Assembly (NCBI RefSeq): GCF_900103125.1
Contig: NZ_FNJV01000003.1
Coordinates: 434,001 to 498,000, forward strand
Reading direction: 5' to 3'
Origin: Mucilaginibacter sp. OK268
GTDB taxonomy: Bacteria > Bacteroidota > Bacteroidia > Sphingobacteriales > Sphingobacteriaceae
DNA length: 64,000 nt
Position 1 is the first letter of the stretch, and every line of letters begins with the position of its first letter. The notes beneath the pieces are model-generated. The model was not told the origin of the DNA. It worked only from the letters and a program-made list of their open reading frames with translations, and did no database searches. This document shows, in pieces, positions 58,708 through 64,000 of this stretch. The translations under genes and the position numbers were made by a program.

Positions 58708-59970
58708 ATGAAAAAAAACTATAAATCCGGGATTTACTACTTTGCAGTGAATGCGTTAAAATTAGCCACATTAATAACTGTTACCAGCTTGCTGCTTTTT
58801 GCCGGCTGCAGCAAAGACTCGCCTCCCGCAACTAAAACAGACACAGGAACTGGAACTGGAACCGGGACTGGAACGGGCACTGGAACCGGAACCGTTATTG
58901 ATACCCTTACTGCCAGCAAAGTTGCTGTTGCCGCTTTAGATGATGAGGTAAATACCTTTATGACCACTTATAACGTTCCGGGGGTATCTGTAGCCATTAC
59001 CAAAGGGGAAAAGCTGGTTTATCTGAAAGCCTATGGTACAAGTGATAAATCTAAGAACAGCAAAGCTGTGATCAGCGACCGTTATCGTTTAGCCAGTCTT
59101 TCAAAACAGTTTACGTCTGTTGCCATTATGAAATTGCTGGATGAGGGCAAAATAAAGCTGGATGATAAAGTGTTTGGTGATGGCGCTCTGTTAGGTAAAA
59201 CCTATGGCACTAAAACGTACGGTTTGCATATTACCGATATCACGGTTGATGAACTGCTGCATCATACATCCGGGGGCTGGGGTAATGAAGTGAATGACCC
59301 GATGTTCAGCAACCCTGGAATGACAGCTGCACAACTCATCACCTGGACCTTAGATAACCGTCCGCTTGACCATGTACCGAGCACGAACTATGACTACTCG
59401 AATTTTGGTTACTGTATATTAGGACGAGTGATAGAAAAGATTACCGGACAGACATATGAAGAAGCGGTGAAAACATTGGTGTTAAAACCCATCGGAATTA
59501 CAGATATGACCATTGGCGGTAACACAGTTGCCCAGAAACTATCAAAAGAAGTTACTTATTACGGCCAGTCTGGTGAAGATCCATATGCATACAATATCAG
59601 CAGGATGGACTCACATGGAGGATGGATAGCGACAGCTGCAGACCTGGCCAGATTCCTGGTTTATATTGATAAGTTTCCGATACGTACGGATATTCTGTCA
59701 TCATCGGCCTTAAATTTGATGTATACCGGCTCAACAGCCAATACAGCTTATGGATGCGGCTGGGCCATTGCAGGCAAAAATTATTTTCACCAGGGAAGTT
59801 TGCCTGGTACGGCCACTGAGCAAGCCCGCCTCGAAAATGGATTTAATTTTGTGATTTTAACCAACACCCGCAGTTTTGTAGCCAATTTCGACAATGATTT
59901 AGACCAGATATTCTGGAAGGCTTACGCCAAAAATCCAAGCTGGTCTACAGACGATTTGTTCACTAAATAA
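58708..59970 (+). CDS. Serine hydrolase (class C beta-lactamase/PBP type), lipoprotein
   Basis: A 420-residue lipoprotein: lipobox Cys in LLLFAGC near residue 33, then a low-complexity Thr-Gly linker (TGTGTGTGTGTG). The catalytic domain has the Ser-x-x-Lys motif SLSK (SLSKQFTSVAIM), the YxN-like YSN (YDYSNFGYCILG) and HQG (NYFHQGSLPG) near the C-terminus. This family includes esterases, D-amino-acid amidases and penicillin-binding proteins; resistance to beta-lactams cannot be inferred. It is the last gene of the regulated block. Confidence 0.9.
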   Translation: MKKNYKSGIYYFAVNALKLATLITVTSLLLFAGCSKDSPPATKTDTGTGTGTGTGTGTGTGTVIDTLTASKVAVAALDDEVNTFMTTYNVPGVSVAITKGEKLVYLKAYGTSDKSKNSKAVISDRYRLASLSKQFTSVAIMKLLDEGKIKLDDKVFGDGALLGKTYGTKTYGLHITDITVDELLHHTSGGWGNEVNDPMFSNPGMTAAQLITWTLDNRPLDHVPSTNYDYSNFGYCILGRVIEKITGQTYEEAVKTLVLKPIGITDMTIGGNTVAQKLSKEVTYYGQSGEDPYAYNISRMDSHGGWIATAADLARFLVYIDKFPIRTDILSSSALNLMYTGSTANTAYGCGWAIAGKNYFHQGSLPGTATEQARLENGFNFVILTNTRSFVANFDNDLDQIFWKAYAKNPSWSTDDLFTK

Positions 59971-60080
59971 CTAAATAGACAACCCACTCTACAATCATCA
60001 GGAAGTCGTAAATGTGTTCAAATAATTTCCCGCTCTGAATGTTAAATAATCGGATCAGGGTTTTAATAATTCTATACTAC

Positions 60081-60260
60081 AATTGAACATTTATAGAAGC
60101 CAATATTTTCAAATCTTCCATAAAAGAGTTCGAAAATTGTGTACTAAGACACTAAAGGACATTCTATTATGGATGTTTCCTTTTTTTATACCCATAAGAA
60201 AATGATAGCCAGACCGTTAGATCACCACAAAAAGAGTTCGAAATTTTCCGGTAAGACTTT
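60081..60260. repeat. Module-border element, copy E
   Basis: AATTGAACATTTATAGAAGC (shared with D), core 60098-60133 (CAATATTTTCAAATCTTCC, then ATAAAAGAGTTCGA), a diverged hairpin (AAAGGACAT ... ATGTTTCCTTT) and a downstream AAAAAGAGTTCGAAATTTT. Minus-strand reading: ...FSNSFMEDLKILASINVQL, stop. A further AGAGTTCGATTTTCTC word lies at 60319. Confidence 0.65.
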
Positions 60261-60559
60261 ATACTAATTTTGAATCGGGTCTATTTTTATTCAAATTATT
60301 GGGCAATGACGCTTTTCCAGAGTTCGATTTTCTCTTAAGGTTATTTATACTAAGAGTGAGCTACAACTCCAATGCCGGTTATGGTATTGGCAGCACTTTT
60401 CAAACGGTAAAGGAATTAGCGCCCAATAGTACCATTTTGGAAGGGTTTTCGACCAGGGTGGCATTGAAAGGGATGGTATTTTGTTCGTCATGGCGGGTGA
60501 AAAAGAAAAACAGGCTAAGGAGGAAATAAAGACATAGTTGAAAAAATAAAGCTGGCACA

Positions 60560-60760
60560 ATGATCAATTACAACAATAAACTCAGGGGTGGCATACTGGT
60601 CGTATTGTTGACCTGTACTCTTGCGGCTCATAGCCAGCAATAGCCATTTGGCAATTTAAACTTGGTTGATTCGGACCCAGTATTGCCTAATATTCTTGGG
60701 ACGGCAGGAAGCGCGGCGTTAACAGCCCGTGCGGTCAGCGAGCTAAAAGCTCCCCTTTAA
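60560..60760 (+). pseudogene. Remnant of an exported protein gene
   Basis: MINYNNKLRGGILVVLLTCT and LAAHSQQ form a perfect signal peptide, then TAG at 60641; the frame continues PFGNLNLVDSDPVLPNILGT to a TAA at 60758. The rest is missing. The stretch 60330-60545 upstream has a possible frameshifted coding fragment (ERDGILFVMAGEKEKQAKEE) but no intact ORF. Confidence 0.5.
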
Positions 60761-60798
60761 TAGATAAAGCAATACATTACCTTTATCTATTAAAGGGG
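60752..60798 (-). terminator. 18-bp perfect inverted repeat after the esterase gene
   Basis: CCCCTTTAATAGATAAAG pairs perfectly with its complement across an 11-base loop, directly after the stop codon of the minus-strand gene at 60801. Confidence 0.7.
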
Positions 60799-60800
60799 GC

Positions 60801-62384
60801 TTACCTTCGGCCATATTGCAGGTTTACTGGAATAAGTATCGTGTTTTGACTTTCCATGATGCTAGGCGTCAAAATTTGTTGCCAGTCCAAATTATATCCC
60901 TCTTTCTTTTGATGAAGATATTCTATCCGGAATGGGTAAAATCCTTTAGATAAAGGCACAATACATGTCTGGCCGAAGTCGTCACCATCACCGGTAAAGG
61001 CAATGACTAATTTATTATCAATATATAGCTTAGTGCCTTTCTCGCCGCTGCCCAATGTAAAAATGTAATATCCCACTTCCTTCGATTCGAGTAAGCCGTC
61101 TATTGTCAATGCGTATTGATTTTTCCGCGGTAACTTATCGATACTGAAATTATTGTCGGTTATGCCCGTTTTTGCAGGTTTCAGTTTTGTAAGATCCGGC
61201 CATTCATTCCAGGTTCCTTCGTAATAAGCATAGTTAAATCCGCCACTTTGCCAACCCTTAATGTTTGAGATCGGCTTCGGCATTTCTTCGTCGAAGAAAA
61301 GGCCTGTCATCGTTTTATCATACCGGCTTCGGTTGGTGAAGACCTTATAGGTTACTTTGGCCGGGCCGTTAACCGTGATCTCTGGCTGAACTTTTAGGGA
61401 GTTCATCCTAGGGACGGTTCCGTCAACCGTGTAGCGCAAGTGAATCGGATCCTCATAATAGAAAAGCTTAAAAGGTTTATCTTTTGAAACAATGCCGTGC
61501 ATAGGAGAAAAATACATGTTCTTGATATAGCCATCATAGGCAAACTTCAAGCCATCATAGGTGCCTTTTAGTCCTACAGAGCCGTGCGTTTCACCTTCGT
61601 AAATATTGAGTTTCCATTTCAAGCCTGCAGGAGCCGTATTTTTCAGAATAGTTTCAAGGGTATCTATTTTCATGTCCTTCATATCACTTTCCCTGCCTGC
61701 GATGAAGAATGTTGCATTTTGAAATGGTAGTGTTGGCAGTTTAGCTGCAGCTATTTTTAACACATAATTGTTATCCCACCAGACACTCGGGTCAAGCGCA
61801 ATATAGGATTTGAAAAGCATTGGCTCCTTGACGAGTGCGTAAAGTACAAACATACCACTTAAAGAGTGCCCCCAAAGGGTATTGTCTCCGTTGGAAGGAT
61901 ACTGTTTGTTAATGTAGGGGATTAATTCATTCTTGATAAATCCGAGGAATTTATCCGCCCCGCCTGAATTTTTCCAGGTGTCCAAATGGGTAGGTGCGAG
62001 GTCTGCGTTCCGGTCGGGCTCTATTATGCTGACAATAATGGTTGGCGGCATGAAGCCCTGGACCTCTGCAAAATAATGCACCTGGGCTATCAATCCCGCA
62101 TTCCAATCGCTGCCATCAAGGTTATAAATTACGTCATATTTTTCCGTACTCCCGGGCTTATAACCGGGCGGCAGGAAAACCTTAAATTGACGCTCCTGGC
62201 CGAGTATTGACGAATGAAGAGAGTCCAACAGACCGTGCTCGCCGATATTGATGTCTGTACCTTGTGCCGTAGCGGGATTATTCAGACTGCCAATCATTAT
62301 GAACAACATTAAAGAAAACAGGGCCGGTGTTACCTTGTTCTTAATAAAATCAAGTCTTGAAGTTATCAGATAACTTTTGAGCAT
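60801..62384 (-). CDS. Exported esterase-fold protein with PA14-like C-terminus
   Basis: A 527-residue protein. Residues 1-40 form a long signal peptide (ALFSLMLFIMIGSLNNPATA). Residues 45-300 form an esterase D/enterochelin-esterase domain: QFKVFLPPGYKPGS, YNLDGSDWNAGLIAQVHYF, nucleophile Ser in LWGHSLSGMFVLYAL and His in YEGETHGSVGLKGTY. Residues 320-410 are a chitobiase/FN3-like linker, and 420-520 a PA14-like domain (YYIFTLGSGEKGTKLYIDNK, DWQQILTPS). It probably hydrolyses carbohydrate esters or siderophore-type esters. The region upstream shows a weak copy of the 21-bp-repeat motif, but not in register. Confidence 0.9.
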   Translation of the reverse strand: MLKSYLITSRLDFIKNKVTPALFSLMLFIMIGSLNNPATAQGTDINIGEHGLLDSLHSSILGQERQFKVFLPPGYKPGSTEKYDVIYNLDGSDWNAGLIAQVHYFAEVQGFMPPTIIVSIIEPDRNADLAPTHLDTWKNSGGADKFLGFIKNELIPYINKQYPSNGDNTLWGHSLSGMFVLYALVKEPMLFKSYIALDPSVWWDNNYVLKIAAAKLPTLPFQNATFFIAGRESDMKDMKIDTLETILKNTAPAGLKWKLNIYEGETHGSVGLKGTYDGLKFAYDGYIKNMYFSPMHGIVSKDKPFKLFYYEDPIHLRYTVDGTVPRMNSLKVQPEITVNGPAKVTYKVFTNRSRYDKTMTGLFFDEEMPKPISNIKGWQSGGFNYAYYEGTWNEWPDLTKLKPAKTGITDNNFSIDKLPRKNQYALTIDGLLESKEVGYYIFTLGSGEKGTKLYIDNKLVIAFTGDGDDFGQTCIVPLSKGFYPFRIEYLHQKKEGYNLDWQQILTPSIMESQNTILIPVNLQYGRR

Positions 62385-62670
62385 TCTGTGTTTTAATTAA
62401 TTGTTTTTTATTTTATTCTACCCGCAGACAATTAGCCAAGCTAGCGACAATCGCTTTTCCGGCACGAATGGTTATCTAAAAGAAACAAGCGCAATGCCAA
62501 TTCATAAACAATTAAAAGTCAATTAAATACAAGACAACACCTTTCAGCAAGTGTACGAAAGTGAACATGATCGTGCGAAAACAGCACAGGACACGATTTT
62601 GTTGTATATATCTTTCGAGTTGTAATAACATTAGCAAATACAGCTTGATTCTTCTCTTCAGATCTTGTGC
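62385..62670. other. Gap upstream of the esterase-fold gene
   Basis: On the minus strand it contains ACAACTCGAAAG and ACAACAAAATCG words resembling the 46-60 kb operator units, but the cores are 22 rather than 21 bases apart (62617, 62595) and no -7 element lies at the expected place. No ORF or RNA is seen. Confidence 0.3.
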
Positions 62671-62699
62671 AAATAAAAACCCCACTCACCAGAGCGGGG
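62671..62699 (-). terminator. Terminator of the gamma-glutamyltransferase gene
   Basis: CCCC-A-CTC pairs with GAG-C-GGGG around ACCA; TTTTTATTT follows on the minus strand. Confidence 0.75.
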
Positions 62700-62765
62700 A
62701 TAAATGACTGATTTTTAACACACTATTAAGAGATTCAAACTATCACATCTTCTGGTTAACAGTTA

Positions 62766-64000
62766 CTACCAACCTGCTTTGGTATCATCGGCACGAGGGT
62801 CCGCACCGCCCTGATAGCCGCCAGAAGTTTTTAAAATAGCATCCACCCTTCCTATCCCGTTAATGTTGTTCAGCTTGTAACCCTTTTGTGTGAGCTTGCT
62901 TTGGGTGGCTTCGCTGAAGGCACCTTTTTCCACTGTAACATTATCAGGCAACCACTGGTGATGGAAACGTTTAGAAGCGACAGCTTGCTGCATGTCCTGA
63001 TCAAACTCTATCACGTTTAATATCGTTTGAAATACGGATGTGATAATGGTTGACCCACCTGGTGTGCCCACCACCATAAATAACCGGCCATTTTTTTCAA
63101 TAATTGTTGGCGTCATTGATGATAGCATCCGTTTATTGGGCTGTATGCTGTTGGCCTTACCGCCTACCAGGCCGTACATATTTGGCACACCCGGTTTTGA
63201 GCTAAAGTCATCCATCTGGTTGTTCAATAAAAAGCCGGCTCCTTTCACAAATATTTTTGAACCAAAGGAACCATTTAAGGTGGTAGTAACAGATACCGCA
63301 TTTCCATCCTTGTCGGTAATAGAATAGTGTGTGGTTTGATCGCTTTCATACCCTACAATGGTACCCGGCTGGATACTGGCGCTTGGTGTGGCAGCATCCC
63401 AGGTAAAGCTATCCATACGGGACAGGATATACGAATCTCTTAACAAACTATCCACCGGGACTTTGAAAAAATCAGGATCGCCTAAATATTTGGAGCGGTC
63501 GGCATATACCCGGCGTTCAGCCTCGACCATCAGTTGCACGGTAGAGTCCTGGTTATATCCCCACCTATGCAGGGGATATTTTTCAACCGATTTAAGCAAA
63601 GAAATTAAGGCAATGCCGCCGCTTGACGGCGGGGGCATTGTAATAATCTTATAATCCTTATACTTGCCGGTAATGGCTTTGCGCCATACCGAGTGGTAAG
63701 CTTGAAGGTCGGCTTTAGATATCAGGCCGCTCCCGCTTTTCATTTCTTCAACAATCTGATCGGCTACGGTACCTTCATAAAAGCCTTTGCGACCCTTATC
63801 ACGTATTTGTTCCAGCGTTTTTGCCAGGTCTTCCTGTATCAGCAGATCGCCTTCCACCCAAGGCATTTCTTTTAAAAAATAAGATTTGCCTGGGTTGGCT
63901 TTTGCAAAAATGTTTGCGCCCCTGGTTAAGCCGTCTGCAAGGCGCTTGGTGATCTTAAAGCCATTGCGCGCCAGGTCTATTGCAGGCTGCACCAGTTCGG
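62766..64000 (-). CDS. ggt: Gamma-glutamyltransferase, C-terminal part
   Basis: The frame is open to the window edge (about 411 residues seen; the N-terminal third is outside). The enzyme hydrolyses glutathione and transfers its gamma-glutamyl group in the periplasm. The precursor cleaves itself before the catalytic Thr, seen here as TTHYSITDKDGNAVSVTTTL. Other signatures are MPPPSSGGIALISLL, SSMTPTIIEKNGRLFMVVGT, and PGGSTIITSVFQTILN. The C-terminus GGADPRADDTKAGW is typical. A valine codon at 63990-63992 is internal, not a start. Confidence 0.96.
   Translation of the reverse strand, partial: ELVQPAIDLARNGFKITKRLADGLTRGANIFAKANPGKSYFLKEMPWVEGDLLIQEDLAKTLEQIRDKGRKGFYEGTVADQIVEEMKSGSGLISKADLQAYHSVWRKAITGKYKDYKIITMPPPSSGGIALISLLKSVEKYPLHRWGYNQDSTVQLMVEAERRVYADRSKYLGDPDFFKVPVDSLLRDSYILSRMDSFTWDAATPSASIQPGTIVGYESDQTTHYSITDKDGNAVSVTTTLNGSFGSKIFVKGAGFLLNNQMDDFSSKPGVPNMYGLVGGKANSIQPNKRMLSSMTPTIIEKNGRLFMVVGTPGGSTIITSVFQTILNVIEFDQDMQQAVASKRFHHQWLPDNVTVEKGAFSEATQSKLTQKGYKLNNINGIGRVDAILKTSGGYQGGADPRADDTKAGW

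Noticed and set aside
58843..58900. GGAACTGGAACCGG-like tandem repeat in the serine hydrolase gene as a phase-variable tract
   Set aside because: The units are six bases long and imperfect, so slippage would only change the Thr-Gly linker length and not the frame. It is a normal low-complexity linker after a lipobox.
24211..60260. Border elements as a CRISPR array or integron cassette array
   Set aside because: Copies are thousands of bases apart, not regularly spaced, and no cas gene, integron integrase or attC-like paired R/L boxes are visible.
60299..60529. 76-codon ORF after border element E
   Set aside because: It begins within the border element's AGAGTTCGA region and alternates with other frames that look equally coding; it is most likely a frameshifted remnant.
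1..64000. Restriction-modification, toxin-antitoxin or phage-defence system
   Set aside because: No methyltransferase-endonuclease pair, TA pair or known defence gene was found. The helicase at 11469 and the broken gene at 23218 have no defence partners.

Overview
The window looks like chromosomal DNA of a Bacteroidota species, most likely family Sphingobacteriaceae and close to Mucilaginibacter or Pedobacter. That placement is an inference from several traits: many genes carry a TAnnTTTG -7 promoter element and no Shine-Dalgarno; there is an 'alternative bacterial GlmU', a DUF3822-rsmD-coaD neighbourhood, type B L31, and giant sensor kinase/receiver/AraC hybrid proteins. No mobile-element transposase, integrase, CRISPR array or rRNA was found.

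Core part (1-23.2 kb): the acidic C-terminus of an unknown protein, an acyltransferase-like protein, an XRE regulator, an Rrf2/NAD(P)-binding pair, prmA, tpiA, alternative glmU, rpmE2, methylmalonyl-CoA epimerase, iscS-iscU-iscA, a RecD-like helicase, DUF3822-rsmD, a DeoR regulator divergent from nudK, coaD, a Nudix gene divergent from pyrE, a YbiT-like ABC-F protein and tRNA-Lys(CTT). Intergenic gaps hold REP-like inverted repeats and low-complexity word repeats.

Accessory part (23.2-60.8 kb), starting directly after tRNA-Lys: a gene split by an in-frame TAA; an AraC/SDR/HxlR/NAD(P)-binding cassette; an ABC-F gene; a second AraC cassette with an ECF sigma factor and a Crp/Fnr regulator; two convergent runs of small-molecule redox and ring-processing enzymes (33.0-39.6 kb forward, 40.1-45.5 kb reverse: quinone oxidoreductases, aldo/keto reductase, old yellow enzyme, SDRs, DJ-1/carboxymuconolactone-decarboxylase fusion, decarboxylase-type amidohydrolase, monooxygenase); then a 46.4-60.0 kb block with two paralogous one-piece two-component regulators and secreted or lipoprotein products. 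Five copies of an intergenic element (24.2, 27.8, 29.8, 45.8, 60.1 kb) sit exactly at the borders of these modules.

Two observations stand out. First, a 21-bp-periodic direct repeat (CGAAAG core) lies at a fixed 26-bp distance from a TTnnTTTG -7 element in front of five transcription units of the 46-60 kb block, which suggests a dedicated regulon of the hybrid regulators. Second, the module-border element carries a conserved hairpin and, on the minus strand, a conserved short peptide-coding end, which looks like the scar of an undescribed insertion or recombination process.

End of window (60.8-64 kb): an esterase-fold protein with a PA14-like C-terminus and the C-terminal part of a gamma-glutamyltransferase, both on the minus strand.
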